Part shown: in pieces, positions 8,097 to 14,945 of the stretch
Position numbering within the stretch: position 1 is the stretch's first letter
How the letters are laid out: each line of letters begins with the position of its first letter
Origin: Chromatium okenii
Lineage (GTDB): Bacteria > Pseudomonadota > Gammaproteobacteria > Chromatiales > Chromatiaceae
Assembly: GCF_016583745.1 (NCBI RefSeq)
Contig: NZ_NRRQ01000015.1
Location: 1 to 64,000, forward strand
Direction: 5' to 3'
Length of the DNA: 64,000 bases
The notes under the pieces: model-generated
What the model was told of the DNA's origin: nothing
Seen by the model: the letters and a program-made list of their open reading frames with translations, nothing else
Databases searched by the model: none
Program-made: the position numbers and the translations under genes

Positions 8097-9905
8097 ATGA
8101 AGACGCTTCATTCACTCAATGTCGCTGCGATGGCGCAGTCGGCAGTTGCCGCATCTGCCCAAGGGCTGCGTAATCTCGATTGGTCGTGGACTACGCCATA
8201 TAAACAGTGGCTGCCGCACGTTAAACCGACTGATGTGCGTGCCGATCTGGTCGCAGCATTAACGGGCGCGGTCGTCGTACTGCCACAAGGCGTCGCGTTT
8301 GCCACCATCGCCGGAATGCCGCCGGAATATGGTTTATACGCTGGCATGGTGCCCGCCATCATCGCAGCGTGGTTTGGTTCTTCACGTCATCTGGTCTCAG
8401 GGCCGACGACGGCAGCATCAGTGGTGCTGTTTTCGGCGCTATCGGCGCTCGCTCTGCCCGGTTCGCCGGACTACGTCATGCTGGCGCTGACGCTGACGTT
8501 CATGGTGGGGATGATGGAGCTGCTGCTGGGATTTGCGCGAATGGGGGCGCTGGTCAATTTCATCTCACATTCTGTTGTGGTCGGTTTCACGGCTGGCGCG
8601 GCGGTGTTGATTGCAGCCAAACAGCTCAAGCATTTTTTTGGCATCAGCATGGACAGCAACGGCAATCTGCACGACATCCTGTGGCAGTTTTTGCGTCATC
8701 TGCTGGAGATCAATCCCGGCGCGACAACGGTAGCGGCCGTGACCTTGGCGGTGGGGATTGCGTGTCGGCATTGGTTTCCCAAAATTCCCTACATGATCGT
8801 GGCGATGTTGGTGGGCAGCGTGCTGGCGCTGGGATTGAGCGAATGGCTGGGCGCAGGAATTGCGACGGTGGGCGCATTGCCGGCCGCGTTGCCGCCGTTA
8901 TCAGCGCCATCATTGACGCTGGAACACATTCGCCAGCTCGCACCATCGGCGTTGGCGGTGACGCTGTTTGCGTTGACCGAAGCGGTTTCCATCGGGCGGG
9001 CGCTGGCGGCACGCGGTGGCTATCGCATTGATGGGAATCAGGAATTTATCGGCCAAGGATTATCCAATATCGCCGGTTCCTTCTTTTCTGGTTACGTCGC
9101 CACCGGGTCTTTCAATCGCAGCGCGGTGAATTACGACGCGGGAGCGCGGACGCCGCTGGCGTCGATTTTCGCGGCATTCTTATTGATGGCGATTGTGTTG
9201 TTGGTCGCGCCGTATGCCAGCTATTTACCGAAGGCGGCGATGGCGGGAATTTTGTTTTTAGTGGCATGGAATCTCATTGATTTCAAAGAGATTAAGCACA
9301 TTTTGCACTCCTCAAAACGTGAAACTGGCGTATTGGCAGTGACCTTTTTCTCGGCGATCTTTTTAGAGCTGGAATTTGCCATTTTTGCGGGCGTCTTGCT
9401 GTCGCTGGTGCTGTATCTGGATCGCACCTCCAAACCGCGGATTGTCAGCCTCGCGCCCGACCCGCGGTTGCCGAATCATGCGTTTTCGAGTTCGCCCGAT
9501 GTGGCGCAATGCCCACAACTGCGATTTGTGCGGATTGATGGCTCGCTGTTTTTCGGTTCAGTCGCGCATGTGGAGCAATTTTTTGATCGCCTGCGGGTTG
9601 AACATCCGCTGCAAAAACATCTCGCGCTGATTGCCAACGGGATCAATTTTGTTGATTTGCAGGGCGGACAGACGCTGGTGCAGGAGACGGTGCGGCGCTT
9701 TGCCAATGGCGGTGGGATGTATTTAATCAATGTGAAACAAGGGCTTTGGGAAGAGATGGAACGCTGCGGCTGTTGGGAAGCAACCGACGGGCGCAACGTG
9801 TTTCAGGCGAAAACGGCAGCGATTCGCGGGATTTATCAAAAGCTGGATAAGTCGATCTGCGCGACCTGCGACAAGCGCATTTTCAAAGAATGTAAGGGCG
9901 GTTGA
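8097..9905 (+). CDS. SulP-family anion transporter with STAS domain
   Basis: 602 aa inner-membrane protein. The N-terminal half holds about 12 to 14 hydrophobic segments with SulP signatures (LPQGVAFATIAGMPPEYGLYAG near residue 65, and SFNRSAVNY). The C-terminal part (~residues 475-565) is a cytoplasmic STAS domain. SulP proteins carry sulfate, bicarbonate or related anions by proton or sodium coupling. In a purple sulfur bacterium either sulfate or bicarbonate is plausible, and the sequence does not decide. The tail ends in a small cysteine cluster (CATC...C), unusual for the family. The start follows a weak AGGACG site. It lies directly upstream of the puc promoter but is not likely to be part of the puc operon. 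Confidence 0.9.
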   Translation: MKTLHSLNVAAMAQSAVAASAQGLRNLDWSWTTPYKQWLPHVKPTDVRADLVAALTGAVVVLPQGVAFATIAGMPPEYGLYAGMVPAIIAAWFGSSRHLVSGPTTAASVVLFSALSALALPGSPDYVMLALTLTFMVGMMELLLGFARMGALVNFISHSVVVGFTAGAAVLIAAKQLKHFFGISMDSNGNLHDILWQFLRHLLEINPGATTVAAVTLAVGIACRHWFPKIPYMIVAMLVGSVLALGLSEWLGAGIATVGALPAALPPLSAPSLTLEHIRQLAPSALAVTLFALTEAVSIGRALAARGGYRIDGNQEFIGQGLSNIAGSFFSGYVATGSFNRSAVNYDAGARTPLASIFAAFLLMAIVLLVAPYASYLPKAAMAGILFLVAWNLIDFKEIKHILHSSKRETGVLAVTFFSAIFLELEFAIFAGVLLSLVLYLDRTSKPRIVSLAPDPRLPNHAFSSSPDVAQCPQLRFVRIDGSLFFGSVAHVEQFFDRLRVEHPLQKHLALIANGINFVDLQGGQTLVQETVRRFANGGGMYLINVKQGLWEEMERCGCWEATDGRNVFQAKTAAIRGIYQKLDKSICATCDKRIFKECKGG

Positions 9906-9914
9906 AGCGGTCAG

Positions 9915-9958
9915 TGTAAATAAGCCTTGACACAGCACAGTGTCAGGCTAAACTAACA
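9915..9958 (+). promoter_or_regulatory. puc promoter with two CrtJ/PpsR-type operators
   Basis: Two TGT-N12-ACA palindromes are present: TGTAAATAAGCCTTGACA (9915-9932) and TGTCAGGCTAAACTAACA (9941-9958), separated by 8 bp. TGT-N12-ACA is the known CrtJ/PpsR consensus, and paired sites 8 bp apart are the classical cooperative arrangement. The first overlaps a -35 TTGACA (9927-9932) and the second a -10 TAAACT (9949-9954, 16-bp spacer). Repressor binding would therefore block RNA polymerase. The transcript would have a ~130-nt leader before pucB. Confidence 0.75.
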
Positions 9959-10090
9959 CTCAAGGCATCGCACGGCAGGCAGTCACCTTTCTCTTATGCG
10001 GTGATTCGTGCCACGTAAGTTAGAAATTGAAATTAGCGTGCCGATAGTCGCCATATTCAATGGCATCATTTTTCACTGGAGACATTTCCG

Positions 10091-10240
10091 ATGGCTGACG
10101 TAAAAGCAGTAAATTTGTCCGGTTTGACCGATGAACAAGCAAAAGAATTCCATGAGCATTGGAAGCATGGTACTTGGAGCTGGGTGATGATCGCGTGTGC
10201 CGTTCACGCTGTCACTTGGGTTTATCAACCCTGGTTCTAA
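10091..10240 (+). CDS. pucB: Light-harvesting complex beta subunit (LH2/PucB type)
   Basis: 49 aa. It has the antenna beta pattern: a polar N-terminus with LTDEQAKEFHEHW, one membrane helix (~residues 27-46), the bacteriochlorophyll-ligating His39 (AVHAVTW) and the C-terminal aromatic end YQPWF. The subunit binds bacteriochlorophyll a and carotenoid in the membrane ring together with the alpha chain. A GGAGA ribosome site lies 10 nt before ATG. The next gene, pucA, is 42 bp downstream across an intercistronic hairpin. It is called LH2 type because its alpha partner is LH2-like. Confidence 0.93.
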   Translation: MADVKAVNLSGLTDEQAKEFHEHWKHGTWSWVMIACAVHAVTWVYQPWF

Positions 10241-10257
10241 GAACCGCCGGTTTTTTT
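10227..10257 (+). terminator. Intercistronic hairpin with T-run between pucB and pucA
   Basis: GGTTC-TAA-GAACC forms a stem over the pucB stop codon, extended imperfectly by AACC/GGTT, and is followed by seven T. It looks like a partial terminator or mRNA-processing hairpin that would set the beta:alpha message ratio or stabilise the pucB message. Confidence 0.55.
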
Positions 10258-10282
10258 ATTCACTATTTAAGGAGAATCTCCA

Positions 10283-10528
10283 ATGCAAGTACCTGTCATG
10301 TTCGCTGATCCATCCGTTGCCGCTCCTAATCATCCTGAAGAAGATTGGAAAATCTGGACTGTTATCAATCCAGCCACTTGGATGGTTCCTTTCTTCGGCA
10401 TTCTGTTCGTACAAATGTGGATGATTCACAGCTATGCACTGGCTCTGCCAGGCTACGGCTTCAAAGATTCCGTCCGCGCTGCTCCTGCTGCTATCGTTGC
10501 ACCAGCCAGCACGACCGTTGCGCAGTAA
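10283..10528 (+). CDS. pucA: Light-harvesting complex alpha subunit (LH2/PucA type)
   Basis: 81 aa. The core DWKIWTVINPATW matches the N-terminal membrane-interface motif of LH2 alpha chains. One membrane helix follows with bacteriochlorophyll-ligating His49 (MWMIHSYAL). An AAGGAG site lies just upstream. It is longer than a typical LH2 alpha (about 50-60 aa): about 20 residues precede the KIW motif and an Ala/Pro-rich tail of ~20 residues (VRAAPAAIVAPAS) follows the helix. Both extensions are unusual and could be trimmed or could affect ring packing. Confidence 0.9.
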   Translation: MQVPVMFADPSVAAPNHPEEDWKIWTVINPATWMVPFFGILFVQMWMIHSYALALPGYGFKDSVRAAPAAIVAPASTTVAQ

Positions 10529-10600
10529 GTTTTACCTCGCCAATGCTGGGCATGAGGTGATGATTTAAACCTTGTCATTTCTTCTGGTATTTGTGCGATC

Positions 10601-10664
10601 AACCACCTCGGTACGCTTTTATTAAAGCGTTGGTTCTTTGGAATCAAACCGAGGTGGTTTTTTT
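10601..10664 (+). terminator. Terminator of the pucBA operon
   Basis: A 12-bp stem AACCACCTCGGT/ACCGAGGTGGTT encloses a second small hairpin (ACGCTTT/AAAGCGT) and ends in seven T (10658-10664). It separates pucBA from crtF. Confidence 0.85.
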
Positions 10665-10785
10665 ATGTGAGATTCTTTGTTACTCCTATCCCATTGGTAT
10701 CTGCGACCGTCAACCGCTTGTTATTGGAACGCTTGCCTGAAGCCGATGGATTTTCTTTAGCCATCATTTAGGTGAGATATTTTCA

Positions 10786-11910
10786 GTGCAGTTTTCAATT
10801 CTCGAACGCTGGCGCATTTGGCGCGACCGCAAACTGGCTAGTCCAGAATTTCAACGTTGGGCAGCAGATTTCCCGCTAACGCGTTGGGAAGCTTCACGCC
10901 GAGCGCGGGGGTTATTCGACATCACTGCCGGTTTTGTTTATTCGCAAATTCTCTACGCTTGCGTTGAGCTTGATGTGTTTAATCGCCTTGCTGCTGGCTC
11001 GCAAACTGCGGCTGAATTAGCCGAACACATGGGCATGTCAATCACTGCGGCGGATCGTTTATTGCGGGCGGCAGTCGCAATTGATTTATTAGAACGCCGT
11101 GGTGAACACGGCTATGGTTTAGGGCGGTTGGGAATTGCGCTGCCAGGCAATCCCGGCATTGCGGCGATGGTCAAACATCATCGGATGCTCTATCACGATT
11201 TATATGATCCATTGGCATTATTTCGCGGCGAATTGGGCGAAACGGAATTGAGCCGTTATTGGTCGTATGCCTGTTCACCTAATCCGGCAGCGGATGACGA
11301 TCAACGGGTGGCGGAATACAGCACGTTAATGTCAGCTTCAAGTGGTTTTGTTGCAGAAGATGCGTTGGATGCGTATTCACTGCGAGAACATCGCTGTTTA
11401 ATGGATGTTGGCGGCGGCGAAGGGCGTTTTTTAATGCAGGTCGCGCAACGTTATTCCGATCTCAAATTGATGTTATTTGATTTGCCGGCGGTCGTGGAAC
11501 GGGCAGCAACCCATTTCGGCGACGTGGGGCTGGCGCAGCGCATTCAGGTACACGGCGGCAATTTGAAAACGGACGCTTTGCCCAAAGGTGCTGATGTCAT
11601 CTCGCTGGTGCGGGTGATCCTCGATCACAATGACGACGGGGCGCTGCACATTCTGCGGGCGGTGCGCATGGCATTGCCGCCCGGCGGCACCTTGTTGGTG
11701 ATTGAGCCGATGTCGGAAACGCCCGGCGCAGAACCGGTTGGTGATGCGTATTTTGGGCTGTATCTGCTGGCGATGGGCAGCGGGCGCACCCGTCCGCCGC
11801 GTGAACTCAACGCGATGTTGACGGCAGCGGGTTTTGATGAAATGCACATGGTGCGGACGCGCCGCCCGCTGCAAACGCGCCTGATTGTGGCGCGAGTAGC
11901 CAAGCATTAA
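10786..11910 (+). CDS. crtF: CrtF-type carotenoid O-methyltransferase (hydroxyneurosporene/demethylspheroidene)
   Basis: 374 aa, starting at GTG with GGTGAG upstream. The N-terminus RDRKLASPEFQRWAADFPLT and the GLFDITAGFVYSQIL segment are characteristic of CrtF. A winged-helix dimerisation domain (~residues 40-110) precedes a SAM-binding Rossmann domain with motif MDVGGGEGRFL (~residues 206-216). CrtF methylates the 1-hydroxyl group of acyclic carotenoids in the spheroidene/spirilloxanthin pathway, so this organism probably makes methoxylated carotenoids. It sits between pucBA and pufB, with no obvious own PpsR site. The 1-hydroxylase (crtC) and 3,4-desaturase (crtD) genes are not in the window. 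Confidence 0.9.
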   Translation: MQFSILERWRIWRDRKLASPEFQRWAADFPLTRWEASRRARGLFDITAGFVYSQILYACVELDVFNRLAAGSQTAAELAEHMGMSITAADRLLRAAVAIDLLERRGEHGYGLGRLGIALPGNPGIAAMVKHHRMLYHDLYDPLALFRGELGETELSRYWSYACSPNPAADDDQRVAEYSTLMSASSGFVAEDALDAYSLREHRCLMDVGGGEGRFLMQVAQRYSDLKLMLFDLPAVVERAATHFGDVGLAQRIQVHGGNLKTDALPKGADVISLVRVILDHNDDGALHILRAVRMALPPGGTLLVIEPMSETPGAEPVGDAYFGLYLLAMGSGRTRPPRELNAMLTAAGFDEMHMVRTRRPLQTRLIVARVAKH

Positions 11911-11936
11911 GCGGATCTGGTGGTGTTGATCGGCAC

Positions 11937-11980
11937 TGTAAATTTAGATTGACATCTATGTCCGTTAAGCTAGACTGACA
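11937..11980 (+). promoter_or_regulatory. puf promoter with CrtJ/PpsR-type operator
   Basis: TGTAAATTTAGATTGACA (11937-11954) is a full TGT-N12-ACA site overlapping -35 TTGACA (11949-11954). A 16-bp spacer leads to -10 TAGACT (11971-11976). A second, degenerate site (CGT-N12-ACA, 11963-11980) overlaps the -10. The architecture mirrors the puc promoter. Between it and pufB lies about 215 bp of leader with no gene. Confidence 0.7.
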
Positions 11981-12194
11981 CTATGCTACCGATTGATAAG
12001 AGCGCGTCGCGTATCGTTTAGAATCAAATGAACGTGCTGATCGGAATGCTAGTGCAGCAGAATGACGCAGTGATTGTGTTGTTTTCTGACTCGAATAAGT
12101 GAGTCATTAACAGCAGTCACTCAGTCTAAACCGAGTATTTCATTGTCCGGTGCGTGAAAGACTCGACAACGACACTTAAAAGAGGCAACGCCAA

Positions 12195-12338
12195 ATGGCT
12201 AACGAGAAGAGCATGACTGGATTGACTGACGCAGAAGCAAAAGAATTCAATGACTTTTTCACGCAGGGCATGTCAACGTTTATTGGCGTTGCAGTATTTG
12301 CCCATCTGTTGGCTTGGATGTGGCGTCCCTGGCTGTAA
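12195..12338 (+). CDS. pufB: Light-harvesting complex 1 beta subunit
   Basis: 47 aa. [13 protein letters not shown] is the LH1 beta N-terminal motif. One membrane helix carries the bacteriochlorophyll-ligating His37 (VFAHLLAW), and the C-terminus is the typical WRPWL. The protein forms the LH1 ring around the reaction centre with PufA. A GGCAACG-type upstream sequence is the only ribosome site visible. pufA does not follow at once but 323 bp later, and pufLM reaction-centre genes are absent here. Confidence 0.93.
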   Translation: MANEKSMTGLTDAEAKEFNDFFTQGMSTFIGVAVFAHLLAWMWRPWL

Positions 12339-12357
12339 ATTATTAGCAATTGAGGCG

Positions 12358-12459
12358 CAATTGTTGAGCTGATGCGCACTGCTCAGTTTGACAATTGTTC
12401 GCATTGCTTCTTTACAGCATTAGTGAGTTGCTGGCGTTTCAACACTGAAGCAACTCACT
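12358..12459 (+). repeat. Two hairpins in the pufB-pufA gap
   Basis: The first inverted repeat is CAATTGT-TGAGC (12358-12369) with GCTCA...ACAATTG (12381-12397, 5-nt bulge). The second is a perfect 11-bp repeat AGTGAGTTGCT/AGCAACTCACT (12422-12459). No T-run follows either. Intercistronic hairpins that protect pufBA mRNA from 3' decay are known in puf operons, and these may act in that way. The rest of 12339-12661 holds only one doubtful small frame. Confidence 0.5.
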
Positions 12460-12521
12460 GATCGCTGCTTTATCGTTATAAAGTATTTTCATCTGCTGAC
12501 ATTTGCTGAGGATGAGCAGGT

Positions 12522-12626
12522 ATGAACACTGCCATAAAGCGGTCAGTAGACTCCGGCGCAACTGAGCGTCAGGGGCTTGAGTTGGGCGGTTTGCCGCAGC
12601 AACCAAGTGCGGATCAATCCTCCTAG
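12522..12626 (+). CDS. Doubtful 34-residue ORF between pufB and pufA
   Basis: An ATG with GAGCAGG just upstream opens a 34-codon hydrophilic frame (starting MNTAIKRSVDSG, ending SADQSS) that fills much of the unusual pufB-pufA gap. It has no membrane segment and resembles no family I know. It may be a leader peptide or chance. Comparison with relatives is the only fair test. Confidence 0.2.
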   Translation: MNTAIKRSVDSGATERQGLELGGLPQQPSADQSS

Positions 12627-12661
12627 TCAATTTTGATTAGGTTTTGCAGCAGATTTCTTTC

Positions 12662-12796
12662 ATGCACAAAATCTGGCAACTATTTAGTCCAGCTCTCGTA
12701 TTAACCGGGTTGACTGGCTTTCTGTTTATTTTAGGACTCACGATTCACTTCATTCTTTTAAGTACCGCTGAATTTAATTGGTTAAGCGGTTTGTAG
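12662..12796 (+). CDS. pufA: Light-harvesting complex 1 alpha subunit
   Basis: 44 aa. [27 protein letters not shown] and FNWL are the diagnostic LH1 alpha blocks, with the bacteriochlorophyll ligand at His29. It is membrane-embedded and pairs with PufB. Only weak ribosome-site sequence (TTTCTTTC) precedes the ATG. The gene ends 28 bp before a strong bidirectional terminator, so no reaction-centre genes are cotranscribed. Confidence 0.95.
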   Translation: MHKIWQLFSPALVLTGLTGFLFILGLTIHFILLSTAEFNWLSGL

Positions 12797-12823
12797 TAGT
12801 AAGTGACGTGAAACACGCCAATA

Positions 12824-12857
12824 ACAAATAAAGGCAGCTTCGGCTGCCTTTATTTGT
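12824..12857. terminator. Bidirectional terminator between pufA and crtE
   Basis: A perfect 15-bp stem (ACAAATAAAGGCAGC and its complement) with a TTCG tetraloop is A-rich on one side and T-rich on the other. It serves convergent pufA (+) and crtE (-). Confidence 0.92.
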
Positions 12858-12888
12858 TTTGGTGGTGTCGTTAATGCGGTCGAGAAGA

Positions 12889-13761
12889 TTAGAGCGTCAC
12901 CCGCGCTGCTAAATTCTTGGGCATGATGTGATGGGCTTCAGCAATTAACACCTGCGCCAATTGCGCCGAACCCGGACAGGGTGGAATTGCCTCAATCGCG
13001 CCTTTTAGCAGTTGTTGCAGCCGCTCAACCGCGCCTTCAACGCCCAACTCTCCCGCCGCGCTCGGACGATTCAACACCGCATCGCGCCCCACCGGTTTGC
13101 CCACTTCCTGCGCCGTGGCTGCCACGTCACGCAAATCATCGGCGACTTGATAAGCCTCGCCAATGCGATCACCAACGATGCGCCACAATTCCGCATCTGC
13201 GCCCGCGACTTGCGCCCCCGCTGCCGTCGCTGCCGCAAACAGTGAACCGGTTTTCGTGCGGTGATATTCCTCTACCGTCACGCGTGGCTCGCATTCCCAC
13301 GCCTGCCCTGCCGTGATGCCGTGCGGCAATCCCACCGAGCGACTCACCGTCAACAGTAACGGTGCCAACCGCTCTGGTGTCGCTGCCAAACAGCGGGCTA
13401 AATTCTCAAATGCCAGAATAATCAAGGCATCACCCGCTAAAACTGCCAGCGGTTCACCGAAAGCGCGATGCACCGACGGAATGCCGCGCCGCAGCGGAGA
13501 ATCGTCAAAACAGGGCAAATCGTCATGCACCAGCGAGGCGCAGTGCAACAATTCAATGGATGCTGCCACCGCGTCAGCAGCGGGATCATCTTGGTAACCA
13601 CAAGCAGCGGCAACAGCGAGACACAGCTTCGGACGTACCCGTGCTCCTGCTGGAAAAACGGCGTGGCGCACCGCCGCTACTAAGCGCGGTGGACAGCCGG
13701 GAATTGCCACATGATCTATGGCAGCGGCCAAAGCCTGCTCGATTCGTGTTGTGGCACCCAT
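12889..13761 (-). CDS. crtE: Geranylgeranyl diphosphate synthase (short-chain trans-prenyltransferase)
   Basis: 290 aa. The first aspartate-rich motif is DDLPCFDD (Asp80, 81, 86, 87) and the second DDLRD (Asp208-212). RPKLCLA and KTGSLF are further family signatures. It supplies prenyl diphosphate for phytoene and, as GGPP, for the bacteriochlorophyll phytyl tail. FPP synthase (IspA) is the alternative, but the place after crtB and crtI favours CrtE. It is 101 bp downstream of crtB. That gap holds a TGACAATTGTCA palindrome but no TGT-N12-ACA site, so crtE may share the crtIB transcript. Confidence 0.88.
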   Translation of the reverse strand: MGATTRIEQALAAAIDHVAIPGCPPRLVAAVRHAVFPAGARVRPKLCLAVAAACGYQDDPAADAVAASIELLHCASLVHDDLPCFDDSPLRRGIPSVHRAFGEPLAVLAGDALIILAFENLARCLAATPERLAPLLLTVSRSVGLPHGITAGQAWECEPRVTVEEYHRTKTGSLFAAATAAGAQVAGADAELWRIVGDRIGEAYQVADDLRDVAATAQEVGKPVGRDAVLNRPSAAGELGVEGAVERLQQLLKGAIEAIPPCPGSAQLAQVLIAEAHHIMPKNLAARVTL

Positions 13762-13862
13762 GCGTGTCCCTCAATAACTACTAAATAATGAATCAACTGA
13801 TATGACAATTGTCAGTGTACAACAAGCCAGTGAATGCTTACAAAGTCAGGGTTTGCTGACGC

Positions 13863-14945
13863 TCAATGCACGTCACTGCAGCGCATATTCAGCGCCTGCT
13901 CCCGTTCTTCCAACACTGCTAACAATTCCAACACCCGTAACATGCCGCTGCTGCGCCCGGGTGTGACCAGTGTTGGCGTTGCCTCCACCACCGCATCCAC
14001 CAAAAACCGCGTCTCCTGCAACGCAGGTGCCGACAACGGCGCTGCCGTCACCAGTGCTTTACTCAAAATCGGCGCTAATAAACGCAGCTTGCGTGGCACC
14101 GGCACCACCGCCCGCCGTGAAATCGAATCCAATCCTTGCCGTTCCACCTGCCGCCCGATTTCGGAATACAGATACCGCGCTGCGTTAATGCCAGCGCGAC
14201 AACCGATTGATAAGCCAGCAATTCCAGCATCCGAACGTTGATACAGCGCATCAGCGGCATCTAACAAACGTTGCACCACCGCCGCCAGCGCCGGACTGAA
14301 CACCGGTTGCGCCAGCCACGCTTCGGGATCAATCCCCGCTTCCCGCAGCCATTGACGCGGCAAATACAGCCGTCCATTCCGCGCATCTTCGCCGACATCG
14401 CGGCAAATGTTGGTGAGCTGCATCGCCACGCCGAGATCGCACGCTCGCGCAATCATTTCTGCGGAACGCGCTCCCATCAACACCGCCATCATCGCGCCGA
14501 CCGTGCCCGCCACCCGCGCTGAATAATCGTAAACGCCAGACAAATCTTCATAAGTGCGCCCTTGCGCATCCCACTCAAATCCTTCTAACAGCGCTTCGAG
14601 CAGGCGTTTGGGCAGCGCAACATCCACCACCACTTCAGCCAGCAAGCGATCAGCCGGATCATCAATTGGGCAACCGGCATAAATACGGTCGAGCCGCTCG
14701 TGCAGTTGCGCGAGTGCTGCGGTTTGCGCGACGAGATCGCCCTCGACGCAATCGACGGCGTCATCGGCGATGCGACAAAACGCATACAGTGCAATGGCAG
14801 GATCGCGGAATTTCTGTGGCAACAGGAAAGATGCCGCATAAAACGACCGCGAACCTTCGCGCAGTCGTTCCCGACACGCAGTCAGGTCAGCCACTGTCGC
14901 GTAGGAAAAGGAAACTGGAGTGCATTTAGAGATAAGTTGAGGCAT
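13863..14945 (-). CDS. crtB: Phytoene synthase
   Basis: 360 aa from the ATG at 14945; longer in-frame starts lie inside crtI and are unlikely. Squalene/phytoene synthase signatures are present: SRSFYAASFLLP, first Asp motif DDAVD (Asp61, Asp65) and second motif NICRDVGED. It joins two GGPP molecules head to head to give phytoene. The start overlaps the 3' end of crtI by 20 bp, so the two genes are translationally coupled. Confidence 0.95.
   Translation of the reverse strand: MPQLISKCTPVSFSYATVADLTACRERLREGSRSFYAASFLLPQKFRDPAIALYAFCRIADDAVDCVEGDLVAQTAALAQLHERLDRIYAGCPIDDPADRLLAEVVVDVALPKRLLEALLEGFEWDAQGRTYEDLSGVYDYSARVAGTVGAMMAVLMGARSAEMIARACDLGVAMQLTNICRDVGEDARNGRLYLPRQWLREAGIDPEAWLAQPVFSPALAAVVQRLLDAADALYQRSDAGIAGLSIGCRAGINAARYLYSEIGRQVERQGLDSISRRAVVPVPRKLRLLAPILSKALVTAAPLSAPALQETRFLVDAVVEATPTLVTPGRSSGMLRVLELLAVLEEREQALNMRCSDVH

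Noticed and set aside
13762-13862. PpsR operator before crtE
   Set aside because: There is a TGACAATTGTCA palindrome but no TGT-N12-ACA match; only TGT with other spacings.
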